This document shows, in pieces, positions 15,768-24,566 of a stretch of DNA of 64,000 bases; within the stretch, counting starts at the first letter, position 1; each line of letters opens with the position of its first letter. Source of the stretch: Lientehia sp934351765 (GTDB taxonomy: Bacteria > Bacillota > Clostridia > Lachnospirales > Lachnospiraceae); assembly GCF_052118925.1 (NCBI RefSeq), contig NZ_JBQKGG010000010.1, positions 1 to 64,000 of the forward strand, given 5' to 3'. The notes beneath the pieces are model-generated. The model ran no database searches. It saw only the letters and a list, made by a program, of their open reading frames with translations, and had not been told where the DNA came from. The position numbers and the translations under genes were made by a program.

Positions 15768-17201
15768 ATGCTTTATCTGGAATGTTACTCCGGCATCAGC
15801 GGAGATATGATGGTGGCGGCACTCCTGGATCTGGGAGCCAGCCGGGAAAAACTGCTGGCAGGTCTTGAAAGTCTCGATGTGGACGGATACCGCATCGAGA
15901 TCGGCCGCCGGGTAAAATGCGGCATCGAGGCATGCAGCTTTGAGGTGATCCTGGATGGACCGGAGGACGGTGGAAGTCATGATGACCTGGAGGGAGATCC
16001 TGTGCACAGTCATGAGGAATACGTGCCTTGTCACACCCACGAAGATCATGGGCATGACCACGAAGATTACGGGCATGGCCACGATCACGGGGCTCATGCC
16101 CACGAAGATCACGAGCATGACCACGGCCACGGAACCCATGACCATGAAGAGCACAAGCACGGCCACGAGCATCATGCACACCCTCACACGCATCGGAATC
16201 TGGCAGATATTACGGGAATCATTGAGCAGTCGGCCATGACAGCTGATGCGAAAAAAACGGCGCTCAGGATTTTCGGTATTGTGGCGCAGGCAGAGGCGAA
16301 GGTTCACGGAAAGCCCATTGATCAGGTCCATTTCCATGAGGTGGGCGCGGTGGATTCCATTGTGGATATTGCAGCTGTGTCGATCTGTCTCGATGATCTC
16401 GGAATTAAGGAGGCAGTCATTTCGGAGCTTTATGAGGGCAGTGGTCATGTACATTGCCAGCATGGGATCCTTCCGGTTCCGGTTCCGGCGGTGACGGCCA
16501 TTGCGGAGGCATACGGATTATATCTGCGGCAGACCGGAAACCGGGGGGAGATGGTAACCCCCACAGGAGCAGCCATTGCGGCAGGCATCCGGACGCAGGA
16601 GGCACTTCCGGAGGTGTACCGGATCGTAAAGACCGGTATGGGTGCCGGAAAAAAGGACTTTCCGCGTGCCAATCTGCTGCGGGCAAGCTTGATTGAAACA
16701 AGGATGGAAGCTCCGGGCAGAGAAGCTTCCGGAAACGAAGAAAAAACTGTGGAAAAGAATGAGACGCTCTGGACGCTGGAGACGAATGTGGACGATACCA
16801 CCGGAGAGGCGCTTGGATTTGTGATGGAACAGCTTCTGGCGGCAGGAGCCAGAGATGTGTGCTATCTGCCGGCCTTTATGAAGAAAAACCGTCCGGCTTA
16901 TCTCGTCAAGGTGATCTGTACCGAGGCGAAGCGGGAGGAGCTGGAGGAGTTGCTGTTCCTTCATACAACGACCATTGGAATCCGCCGTTATCCGGTAGAG
17001 CGGACGGTTCTGCCGCGTCAGATCCTGACAGTGGAAACGGACGCCGGAACGGCGCAGGTCAAGATTGTGACAAGAGGAGAGCGGAGCTTTTGTTATCCGG
17101 AATATGAGGATGTGACGAAGTATGCCGGGAAGTCTGGAATTTCCTTCCAGGAGGCTTATGCAAGAATCCAGAGACAGGCGGAAGAACTTCAGGCAAGATA
17201 A
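15768..17201 (+). CDS. larC: LarC, nickel insertion enzyme for the nickel-pincer nucleotide cofactor
   Basis: 477 residues. LarC inserts nickel into pyridinium-3,5-bisthiocarboxylate mononucleotide, the last step of nickel-pincer nucleotide synthesis. The N-terminus MLYLECYSGISGDM and later FHEVGAVDSIVDI and the LETNVDDTTGEALGF region are characteristic. Residues about 71-142 form a low-complexity insertion with roughly 27 histidines and many Asp/Glu, likely a nickel-binding or storage segment. In Lactobacillus plantarum larC is two frames joined by a programmed frameshift; here the reading frame is continuous. larE follows after 15 bases. Confidence 0.93.
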   Translation: MLYLECYSGISGDMMVAALLDLGASREKLLAGLESLDVDGYRIEIGRRVKCGIEACSFEVILDGPEDGGSHDDLEGDPVHSHEEYVPCHTHEDHGHDHEDYGHGHDHGAHAHEDHEHDHGHGTHDHEEHKHGHEHHAHPHTHRNLADITGIIEQSAMTADAKKTALRIFGIVAQAEAKVHGKPIDQVHFHEVGAVDSIVDIAAVSICLDDLGIKEAVISELYEGSGHVHCQHGILPVPVPAVTAIAEAYGLYLRQTGNRGEMVTPTGAAIAAGIRTQEALPEVYRIVKTGMGAGKKDFPRANLLRASLIETRMEAPGREASGNEEKTVEKNETLWTLETNVDDTTGEALGFVMEQLLAAGARDVCYLPAFMKKNRPAYLVKVICTEAKREELEELLFLHTTTIGIRRYPVERTVLPRQILTVETDAGTAQVKIVTRGERSFCYPEYEDVTKYAGKSGISFQEAYARIQRQAEELQAR

Positions 17202-17216
17202 CCGAAAGGGATAAGT

Positions 17217-18053
17217 ATGGAAGAACACGGACAGAATAAAGAGGAACTTCGCAGAAAAAAACAGGATTTGGAAGAATGTGTAGGAGACGCGGTGAAACAG
17301 GGGGTTTGTATTGCCTTTTCCGGCGGCGTGGACAGCACGCTTCTTCTGACTGTGGCCAGCAGACAGCAGAAACAATTTGGCGGAACGGTTTACGGTGTCA
17401 TGTTTGATACGTTTCTTCATGAGAAGGGAGAGGAAGCGGAGGCAAGAAAACTGGCATTGGAGTGCGGCGCGGATTTTGCGGTGATCCATGTCAATGAGCT
17501 GGACAATCCGGCGATTCTGAACAATCCTAAGGATCGCTGCTATCACTGCAAGCATTTTCTGTTTTCCAATCTTAAGGCCTTTGCGAATGCTCATGGGTGC
17601 AGCCTGGTCATGGATGGGACAAATGCGGATGATATCAAGGCGTACCGTCCGGGCCTGAAGGCGCTGGAGGAGCTGGGAGTCATGAGCCCCTTAAAGACTC
17701 TTGGAATTTCCAAGGCGCAGGTGCGGGCTCTGGCGGAGAAATATGACATTTCTGTGGCATCGAAGCCGTCTAATTCCTGTCTGGCAACCAGACTGCCCTA
17801 TGGAGCAAGGCTGGAGACACCGATACTGGAAAAGATCGCGGCCGGGGAAGCTTACTTAAAGAGCATGGGCTTTCGCTCGGTGCGGATCCGCTTTTATGAT
17901 CCTGTCACCCGGATCGAGGTGGAAAAATCTCAGATTCCGGTGTTTGTAAATATGCGGGAGGATATTGTAAACCGGTTAAAGGAGCTGGGGTTTGTCTATG
18001 TGACGCTGGATCTGGAGGGCTTCCGTTCGGGAAGTATGGATCTGGTAGATTAA
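17217..18053 (+). CDS. larE: LarE, sulfur transferase for the nickel-pincer nucleotide cofactor
   Basis: 278 residues, the usual length. The PP-loop AFSGGVDSTLL near residue 35 activates the substrate by adenylylation. CYHC (near residue 105) and a third cysteine in SNSCLATRLPYG (near 185) are conserved positions. Some LarE proteins give up a single cysteine sulfur, while others use a [4Fe-4S] cluster held by three cysteines; which applies here is not settled from sequence. LarE converts the biscarboxylate made by LarB into the bisthiocarboxylate used by LarC. Confidence 0.92.
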   Translation: MEEHGQNKEELRRKKQDLEECVGDAVKQGVCIAFSGGVDSTLLLTVASRQQKQFGGTVYGVMFDTFLHEKGEEAEARKLALECGADFAVIHVNELDNPAILNNPKDRCYHCKHFLFSNLKAFANAHGCSLVMDGTNADDIKAYRPGLKALEELGVMSPLKTLGISKAQVRALAEKYDISVASKPSNSCLATRLPYGARLETPILEKIAAGEAYLKSMGFRSVRIRFYDPVTRIEVEKSQIPVFVNMREDIVNRLKELGFVYVTLDLEGFRSGSMDLVD

Positions 18054-18142
18054 AGGGACAATTTCTCGAAGCTGCTTCGGAAAGATGGGAAGCAGACCGG
18101 AGTCTGAAAGGCAGGAAAAAGAACAGGCAGACAGGAGGTATC

Positions 18143-18901
18143 ATGGAAGTACGCGAGATACTGGAACAGGTAAAAAACGGGACACTGCCCATGGAAGAAG
18201 CGGAGATCATGCTGGGCGGACAGGAGTATAAGGATATCGGCTGTGCCAAGATCGATTTCCACAGAAGCAGACGCCGCGGAACCGGCGAGGTTATTTTCTG
18301 CCAGGGGAAGGAGCTGTCCCATCTGGTTCATATCTATGAAACCTTTCGGGACAGAGGTGTGAATGTCATGGGAACGAGAGCCACGAAGGAGCAATATGAG
18401 GCAGTGTTCCGCGCGGTTCCGGAGGTGTATTATGATGAGAGCTCCCGGATTTTAAAATATGAGCCGAAGCCGGCAGAGCAGCAGGGGCTGGTGGCAGTCT
18501 GTACCGGCGGTACGGCGGATATTCCCTTTGCGGAGGAGGCAGCACAGACAGCAGAGTTTCACGGAAGCCGGGTGCTTCGGGTCTTTGATGTGGGAGTGGC
18601 CGGGATCCACCGGCTGTTTTCCAGAATTGAGGAGATCCGGAAGGCAAACTGCATCGTGGCTGTAGCCGGTATGGAGGGAGCACTCGGCGGTGTCATCACC
18701 GGACTGGTGGATAAGCCGGTGATCGCAGTTCCGACATCCGTCGGCTACGGAGCCGGCTTTGACGGGCTGGCGCCCCTTCTCGGAATGCTTAATTCCTGTG
18801 CGGAGGGCATGGCAGTGGTCAATATTGATAATGGATTCGGAGCCGGATATCTGGGCGCACAGATTAACCGGCTGATTTTGGCAGGAGGAGAAAAGGAGTG
18901 A
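18143..18901 (+). CDS. larB: LarB, pyridinium-3,5-biscarboxylic acid mononucleotide synthase
   Basis: 252 residues of the PurE-like LarB family, which carboxylates nicotinic acid adenine dinucleotide and releases AMP in the first step of nickel-pincer cofactor synthesis. The N-terminal helix has REILEQVKNGTL, and the core contains GTADIPFAEEAA, RVFDVGVAGIHRL, GMEGALGGV and PTSVGYGAGFDGLAPLL. The ribosome site AGGAGG is nine bases before the ATG. Its stop overlaps the start of the second AAA+ gene (GTGA), so the two are translationally coupled. Confidence 0.93.
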   Translation: MEVREILEQVKNGTLPMEEAEIMLGGQEYKDIGCAKIDFHRSRRRGTGEVIFCQGKELSHLVHIYETFRDRGVNVMGTRATKEQYEAVFRAVPEVYYDESSRILKYEPKPAEQQGLVAVCTGGTADIPFAEEAAQTAEFHGSRVLRVFDVGVAGIHRLFSRIEEIRKANCIVAVAGMEGALGGVITGLVDKPVIAVPTSVGYGAGFDGLAPLLGMLNSCAEGMAVVNIDNGFGAGYLGAQINRLILAGGEKE

Positions 18902-19815
18902 CAGAAGAGACATTAAGAGAACAGGGCGTGGATGAAGGACTGATTCACGAACTGTCCGTTTTTCGGGACAGATTTTCAGTGGATGAAAGCCAGAAAAGCC
19001 GCATGGCGAAGCCCGTGATTCCCTTTTACGGAAAAGAAGTTTTAGAGCAGGCGATTGCTGCGTTATTACAGGGGGAAAACCTGTTACTAAGCGGTTCCAA
19101 GGCCACGGGAAAAAATGTTCTGGCGGAGAATCTGGCGGTATTATTCGGACGTCCGGTCTATAATATTTCCTTCCATGTGAATACCGACAGCAGCTCCCTC
19201 ATCGGAACGGATACCTTTCAGAATAACGAAGTGACTCTGCGGCGCGGACCTGTAACTCAGTGTGCGCAGTATGGCGGCTTCGGCATTCTGGATGAGATCA
19301 ATATGGCGAAAAATGATGCTGTTTCAGTGCTTCATGCAACACTGGATCATCGCCGTATCATTGACATTCCCGGATATGAGAAAATTACGCTCCACCCGGC
19401 TGCACGGTTTATCGGAACCATGAACTACGGCTATGCCGGAACAAAGGAGCTGAATGAGGCGCTGGTGTCCCGGTTCCTGGTGATCGATATGTCTCCGGTG
19501 GACGAGGCGATGCTGATGAAAATTTTACAGACAACCTTTCCGGACGGAAACAAAAAGGCCATGGAGCAGCTGGCCGGTTTGTTCCTGGATCTTCAGATCA
19601 AGGCTGCCAATGGCGAGATCACAACCAGGGCACTGGATCTGCGCGGGCTCCTGGCAGCGGTGCGAATCGTGAGAAGCGGCCTTGCACCATATCTGGCGGT
19701 CCGTATGGGAATCACCAACAAGACCTTTGACAGTTTTGAAAAGGAGATCATCAGCGATGTGGTCATGACACGGATACCGGAGAGCTGGACTGCAGCTGAT
19801 GTGTTTGATTCATAA
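18898..19815 (+). CDS. CbbQ/NorQ-type AAA+ ATPase coupled to larB
   Basis: 305 residues from a GTG inside the larB stop, with GGAGGAGAAAAGGAG upstream. The AAA+ core shows Walker A GSKATGKN (canonical GPPGTGKT; Lys kept, last Thr replaced by Asn), FHVNTDSSSLIG, Walker B GFGILDEINMA and sensor GTMNYGYAGT. Family members work with a VWA partner to insert metals or release inhibitors in enzymes such as Rubisco, nitric oxide reductase and CO dehydrogenase. The VWA partner follows 18 bases downstream. A role in inserting the nickel-pincer cofactor is inferred from gene order. Confidence 0.85.
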   Translation: MTEETLREQGVDEGLIHELSVFRDRFSVDESQKSRMAKPVIPFYGKEVLEQAIAALLQGENLLLSGSKATGKNVLAENLAVLFGRPVYNISFHVNTDSSSLIGTDTFQNNEVTLRRGPVTQCAQYGGFGILDEINMAKNDAVSVLHATLDHRRIIDIPGYEKITLHPAARFIGTMNYGYAGTKELNEALVSRFLVIDMSPVDEAMLMKILQTTFPDGNKKAMEQLAGLFLDLQIKAANGEITTRALDLRGLLAAVRIVRSGLAPYLAVRMGITNKTFDSFEKEIISDVVMTRIPESWTAADVFDS

Positions 19816-19833
19816 AAGACGGAGGAAGCAGTG

Positions 19834-21594
19834 ATGACAGAGGAAACCTGGAAGCTGGAGGCGGAAAACCGGGTTCGGAATCTGATGTGGACCGTAAGCG
19901 GGAATTACAGTCTGGACACAAAGCTGGATATGGATTCCTTTGAACGGTCCAAATATATTTCTCTGTATGATGCAGTGAAGCAGGGGGCGTTTGCCAAATA
20001 TTTTGACAAAAATGCCCTCGCCCTTTATGTGGTAAAAAAACAGTTCCTGGGAGCAGAGGCAGGGCCGTTAATGACTCTGGCACAGACGGCGGTGGATATG
20101 GCGGTTCATAAACGGGCGGAAGCAGAGCGAAGCGGCGTGGCGGATCTGCGCCTGCGTGCATTTCATGATGTCATTGAGCTGGGGGATTTCCGGGCTTTCA
20201 GCGAGTCTATGGCAGGACGTGTTAAATATACCGTTATGAAGCAGGCTTTGGAGCCGGGCTATACGACGACAAAAAAGCTTACAGAAGCGGCAGAGGAGCT
20301 TCATGGACTGGAGTATGCCAGGACAACCATGGACATTATCCGGGCAGTGGATCATCTGTATAATCAGCTCTTCGATCAGACCTTTGAAAGGAGACAGGGA
20401 GATCTGGAGGAGGTTCTTTCGGTAACACCGGAGGAACTGGCAGAGTTTGGCTGGAAGGATTTTCTGAAGGATCTTGCGGTGGAAGAAAGCTTTGAGGAGT
20501 ATATGCGGAGAGTGTCACAGAGGATACTTCAGACTGGAGAGGACGAGGAGCCGAAAGAGGAAATGCCGGCAGTGACCAGGGTGGTGAAGGTTTCGGAGGA
20601 GGATCTGAAAAAGGTCTATTCCTATGTGGAACTGAACTTCGGAAAATCCTATCTGACACCGCTGGAGCAGGCGCGGACGGATCAGAAGCTTTGCCGTGGC
20701 GCACATGTGGACTGCAGTCTTTATTATACGGAGGGAATTTTACGGAATCCGGTAAAGAATAATTATCAGTATCAGTATGCGAAGCGGCAGGCGGAGGAAA
20801 ACCGCCGCTATCTGCGCCAGCATGCCAATCTGGCAAAAAAGCATATTCTGGAGCTTTCCCAGATTTTAAAGCGGGCGCTTCAGAAACGCAGTGAGCCGGA
20901 ATACCGTCGGGACGATCACGGACAGGTGGTTCCGGCGCTTCTGTGGAGGGTGGGACGCTGTGAGGACAGACGGCTGTTTTCCAGACAGTTTCAGCGCGCA
21001 TCTTCAGAGTTCGTTGTGGATGTGCTCATGGACGCCAGCGGCTCCCAGCAGGTGCGTTCGCCGCGGGTCGCATTTCAGGGATATCTGATCAGCTGTGCGC
21101 TCAGCGAGGCAGGGATTTTTCACCGGGTCATGAGCTTTTGTACCTTCTGGGATTATACGGTGATGCACCGGTTTCGTGACTACGAGGATGACAAGTCGGC
21201 GGATGACAACATTCTGGAGTATTCTACATCGTCGAACAACCGGGACGGGCTGGCAATCCGTGCGGCAGCGGACGGGCTACTCTCCAGACAGGAGGAAAAC
21301 CGGATTCTGATCGTACTGAGTGACGGGCGTCCCAATGATATGGTTATCAATCGGCCCGGCAGCAAAAATCCAAAGCCTTACGGCGGTGAGTATGCGGTTC
21401 GTGACACGGCATCAGAGGTGCGGCGTGCCCGAAATTTAGGAATATCCGTTCTTGGCGTATTTGCGGGACGGGAAGAGGATCTGGATGCAGAAAAAAAGAT
21501 CTTTGGACGGGATTTTGCCTATATCCGGGAGATCGAAAATTTTTCCAATGTGGTCGGAAGGTATCTGAAACGGCAGGTGGATCTGGATCCGTAG
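19834..21594 (+). CDS. VWA-domain protein, NorD/CobT type
   Basis: 586 residues from ATG 19834 (GGAGG eight bases before; GTG 19831 is the alternative). The N-terminal ~380 residues are helical and unrecognised. The C-terminal VWA domain begins near residue 390 with VVDVLMDASGSQ (metal site DxSxS), and continues with CTFWDYTVM, GLAIRAAAD and IVLSDGRPND, the pattern of NorD and cobaltochelatase CobT subunits. It is the expected partner of the preceding AAA+ protein and the last member of the cluster. Confidence 0.85.
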   Translation: MTEETWKLEAENRVRNLMWTVSGNYSLDTKLDMDSFERSKYISLYDAVKQGAFAKYFDKNALALYVVKKQFLGAEAGPLMTLAQTAVDMAVHKRAEAERSGVADLRLRAFHDVIELGDFRAFSESMAGRVKYTVMKQALEPGYTTTKKLTEAAEELHGLEYARTTMDIIRAVDHLYNQLFDQTFERRQGDLEEVLSVTPEELAEFGWKDFLKDLAVEESFEEYMRRVSQRILQTGEDEEPKEEMPAVTRVVKVSEEDLKKVYSYVELNFGKSYLTPLEQARTDQKLCRGAHVDCSLYYTEGILRNPVKNNYQYQYAKRQAEENRRYLRQHANLAKKHILELSQILKRALQKRSEPEYRRDDHGQVVPALLWRVGRCEDRRLFSRQFQRASSEFVVDVLMDASGSQQVRSPRVAFQGYLISCALSEAGIFHRVMSFCTFWDYTVMHRFRDYEDDKSADDNILEYSTSSNNRDGLAIRAAADGLLSRQEENRILIVLSDGRPNDMVINRPGSKNPKPYGGEYAVRDTASEVRRARNLGISVLGVFAGREEDLDAEKKIFGRDFAYIREIENFSNVVGRYLKRQVDLDP

Positions 21595-21660
21595 GATATA
21601 ATTGCTTTTTACTGCCGGTTATTCTATAATGGACAGAGGCAGTGGAAGGGAGAACAAAAC

Positions 21661-23595
21661 ATGAATCAGGGATTTATCCGCGTGGCAGCTGCCACGCCCC
21701 GGATCCGCGTGGCAGATCCGGCCTATAACCGAATGCAGATGGAGGAGCTTTGCCGGGAGGCGGCTGCCGGAGGAGTAAAGGTTCTGGTATTTCCGGAGCT
21801 TTGTCTGACCGGATATACCTGCAGCGACCTTTTTCTGCAGGATCCGCTTCTGGATGCAGCGAAGCGGGAGCTGGCGGAGCTGGCAGATATGGGAAAAGAT
21901 CTGGATCTTCTGGTATTTGTCGGACTTCCCTGGCTGCGGGACGGACAGCTTTACAATGTCATGGCGGCCATAAAGGACGGCCAGATTCTGGGGCTTGTTC
22001 CAAAAACGAATATTCCCAACTATTCCGAGTTTTATGAAGCACGCCATTTTCATAAGGGAAACCGGAAACCGGTCATGGAGGCGGTGGTCATGAAAAGCGG
22101 GGTCACCGATTATGTCCCTATGGGAACGGATCTTCTGTTTGCCTGTGCAAATATGGAGGGGCTGGTCATTGGTGCGGAGATCTGTGAGGATGTCTGGGTG
22201 CCGAATCCTCCCAGCAACCGTCACGCCCTGGCGGGGGCAACACTGATCGTCAATGCTTCGGCCAGTGATGAAAACACCGGAAAGGATTTGTATCGGAGAA
22301 GTCTGGTGGAAAATCAGTCGGCCAGACTGGTCTGCGGCTATATATATGCGGACGCCGGAGAGGGGGAATCTACCACAGATCTGGTGTTTGCCGGTCATAA
22401 CCTGATCTGCGAGAACGGGACGCTTTTAAGGGAATCAGAGCGGTTTACCACGGGACTCATTACCGCCGATCTGGATCTGGAGCGGCTGCGCAATGAGCGG
22501 AGAAGAATGACAACTTTTGGGCCTTTGGATTCTGAAGGCTATCAGAGGGTGGCCTTTACCGTGAGAAAAGCACCGCTTTCTCTGGAACGGTTTGTAGATC
22601 CCGCACCCTTTGTACCGGGAAACAAGGCAGACCGGGACCGTCGGTGTGAGGAGATTTTACTGATCCAGGCCATGGGATTAAAGAAACGGCTTGCCCATAC
22701 AGGCTGCAAAAATGCGGTGGTTGGAATTTCCGGCGGGCTGGATTCTACCCTGGCGTTATTGGTAACAGCAAGAGCGTTTGATCTTCTTTCGCTGGAAAGA
22801 ACCTGCATTACAGCTGTGACTATGCCCTGCTTTGGAACTACAGACCGAACGTATACGAATGCCTGCGAGCTGACCAGGATCCTGGGAGCAAATCTGAAGG
22901 AGGTCGATATCCGTGCGGCGGTGAACCAGCATTTTGCGGACATCGGTCATGATCCGGCAGATCATTCGGTGACCTATGAAAACAGCCAGGCGAGAGAACG
23001 TACCCAGGTTCTTATGGACATTGCCAATAAGGGCGGCGGCATGGTCATCGGAACAGGTGATATGTCGGAGCTGGCACTGGGCTGGGCAACCTACAACGGC
23101 GATCATATGTCCATGTACGGAGTCAATGCTTCCGTACCGAAGACGCTGGTGCGCCATCTGGTCCGCTATTATGCGGAAACCTGCGGAAATGAGCGGCTGG
23201 CGGCGATCCTGTATGACATTCTCGATACGCCGGTGAGTCCGGAGCTTCTTCCGCCGGAGGAGGGAAAGATCTCTCAGAAAACAGAGGATATTGTGGGGCC
23301 TTATGAGCTTCATGATTTCTTCTTATACTATATTCTTCGCTTTGGTTATCACCCGGCGAAGATCTATCGTCTGGCGAAAAAGGCGTTTGACGGCGTTTAC
23401 GGGAACGAGACGATTTTAAAGTGGCTGAAAACATTTTACCGCCGGTATTTTTCGCAGCAGTTCAAGCGCTCCTGTCTTCCGGATGGACCGAAGGTGGGAA
23501 GCGTTGCGGTATCACCCAGAGGCGATCTGCGTATGCCCAGCGATGCCTGTGCCGGACTGTGGCTTTCTGAGGTGGAGGCGCTGGAGGCGGAATAA
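21661..23595 (+). CDS. nadE: Glutamine-dependent NAD+ synthetase
   Basis: 644 residues, the long glutamine-using form. The N-terminal nitrilase-fold glutaminase (about 1-290) shows the catalytic triad contexts FPELCLTGYT (Glu), LVPKTNIPNYSEFYE (Lys) and GAEICEDVW (Cys). The C-terminal synthetase has the PP-loop GISGGLDSTLALL near residue 360, then GTGDMSELALGW. It makes NAD+ from deamido-NAD+, glutamine and ATP. It follows the VWA gene by 66 bases. LarB consumes nicotinic acid adenine dinucleotide, the same substrate, so the neighbour relation may be meaningful (inference). Confidence 0.95.
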   Translation: MNQGFIRVAAATPRIRVADPAYNRMQMEELCREAAAGGVKVLVFPELCLTGYTCSDLFLQDPLLDAAKRELAELADMGKDLDLLVFVGLPWLRDGQLYNVMAAIKDGQILGLVPKTNIPNYSEFYEARHFHKGNRKPVMEAVVMKSGVTDYVPMGTDLLFACANMEGLVIGAEICEDVWVPNPPSNRHALAGATLIVNASASDENTGKDLYRRSLVENQSARLVCGYIYADAGEGESTTDLVFAGHNLICENGTLLRESERFTTGLITADLDLERLRNERRRMTTFGPLDSEGYQRVAFTVRKAPLSLERFVDPAPFVPGNKADRDRRCEEILLIQAMGLKKRLAHTGCKNAVVGISGGLDSTLALLVTARAFDLLSLERTCITAVTMPCFGTTDRTYTNACELTRILGANLKEVDIRAAVNQHFADIGHDPADHSVTYENSQARERTQVLMDIANKGGGMVIGTGDMSELALGWATYNGDHMSMYGVNASVPKTLVRHLVRYYAETCGNERLAAILYDILDTPVSPELLPPEEGKISQKTEDIVGPYELHDFFLYYILRFGYHPAKIYRLAKKAFDGVYGNETILKWLKTFYRRYFSQQFKRSCLPDGPKVGSVAVSPRGDLRMPSDACAGLWLSEVEALEAE

Positions 23596-23686
23596 CCGCA
23601 GCAGGCGGGGAGCCTGATCTGGCAGCAGCTCACGGAAGCCGGAGTGTGAACGCCGGAAGCATTCTGAGTAAAAAGGAGGAAGTATC

Positions 23687-23869
23687 ATGGCGCAGACTGG
23701 CGGCTGTGAATACTGTGTCAATTATACCTACGATGAGGAGTACGGATATTATATCTGTGATGCCGATCTGGATGAGGATGAGATGGAGCGGTTCCTGCGC
23801 AGCAGTTTGACAGACTGTCCGTATTTTCAGCTTTATGATGAGTACAAGATAGTAAGAAAACAAATGTAA
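23687..23869 (+). CDS. Small cysteine-rich acidic protein, DUF6472-like
   Basis: 60 residues with CEYC near the start, a third Cys in YYICDADLDEDEM and a fourth in TDCPYF, ending DEYKIVRKQM. The pattern matches short proteins of Lachnospiraceae annotated as DUF6472, as I recall them. Four cysteines suggest metal binding, but no function is known. AAAGGAGG lies seven bases before the ATG. It sits just before upp. Confidence 0.75.
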   Translation: MAQTGGCEYCVNYTYDEEYGYYICDADLDEDEMERFLRSSLTDCPYFQLYDEYKIVRKQM

Positions 23870-23894
23870 AAACCAACCAACAGGAGGAAAAACA

Positions 23895-24542
23895 ATGGGA
23901 AGCATTCTTGAAACAGAAAACGTACACATTATGGATCATCCGCTGATCCAGCATAAGATCAGTATGTTAAGAGATAAGAATACCGGAACGAATGAATTCC
24001 GGAAGCTGGTGGAGGAAATCGGTGTTCTCATGGGCTATGAGGCGTTTCGTGATCTGCCGATGGAGGATGTTCCGGTGGAGACTCCTATTGAATCGTGTAT
24101 GACCCCTATGATTGCCGGGAAGAAGCTGGCTGTTGTGCCGATTCTTCGTGCCGGTCTTGGTATGGTAGAAGGAATTCTGACGCTGGTTCCCTCCGCAAAG
24201 GTTGGACACGTTGGCCTGTATCGCGATCCGGAAACCCATGAACCCAAGGAATATTACTGCAAGCTGCCGGAATCCATCGATCAGAGACTGGCACTGGTGG
24301 TTGATCCCATGCTGGCAACCGGCGGTTCCGCAGAGGCAGCCATCGATTTCATCAAGGCAAGAGGCGGAAAGCAGATCAAATTTCTCTGTATCATCGCTGC
24401 ACCGGAGGGCCTGGAGCGTCTTCATAAGGCACACCCCGATGTGGAGATCTACTGCGGACATCTGGATCGGGAGCTGAACGAAAATGCGTATATCTGCCCC
24501 GGGCTGGGCGATGCCGGTGACCGGATCTTCGGTACAAAATAA
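23895..24542 (+). CDS. upp: Uracil phosphoribosyltransferase
   Basis: 215 residues, slightly longer than the usual 208-210. It converts uracil and PRPP to UMP for pyrimidine salvage. Features include PILRAGLGMVEG, GLYRDPETHEP, the PRPP-binding VDPMLATGGSA and the C-terminal GLGDAGDRIFGT. The start is preceded by CAGGAGG. It could cooperate with the uracil permease gene at 61678-63057, which is not adjacent. Confidence 0.95.
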   Translation: MGSILETENVHIMDHPLIQHKISMLRDKNTGTNEFRKLVEEIGVLMGYEAFRDLPMEDVPVETPIESCMTPMIAGKKLAVVPILRAGLGMVEGILTLVPSAKVGHVGLYRDPETHEPKEYYCKLPESIDQRLALVVDPMLATGGSAEAAIDFIKARGGKQIKFLCIIAAPEGLERLHKAHPDVEIYCGHLDRELNENAYICPGLGDAGDRIFGTK

Positions 24543-24566
24543 CAGCCTGGAAAGGGAGCGGGAAGG

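Noticed and set aside
15955..16239. Alternative frames in the His-rich part of larC, including long ones on both strands
   Set aside because: Low-complexity CAT/CAC repeats keep several frames open. The LarC frame continues through conserved motifs on both sides.
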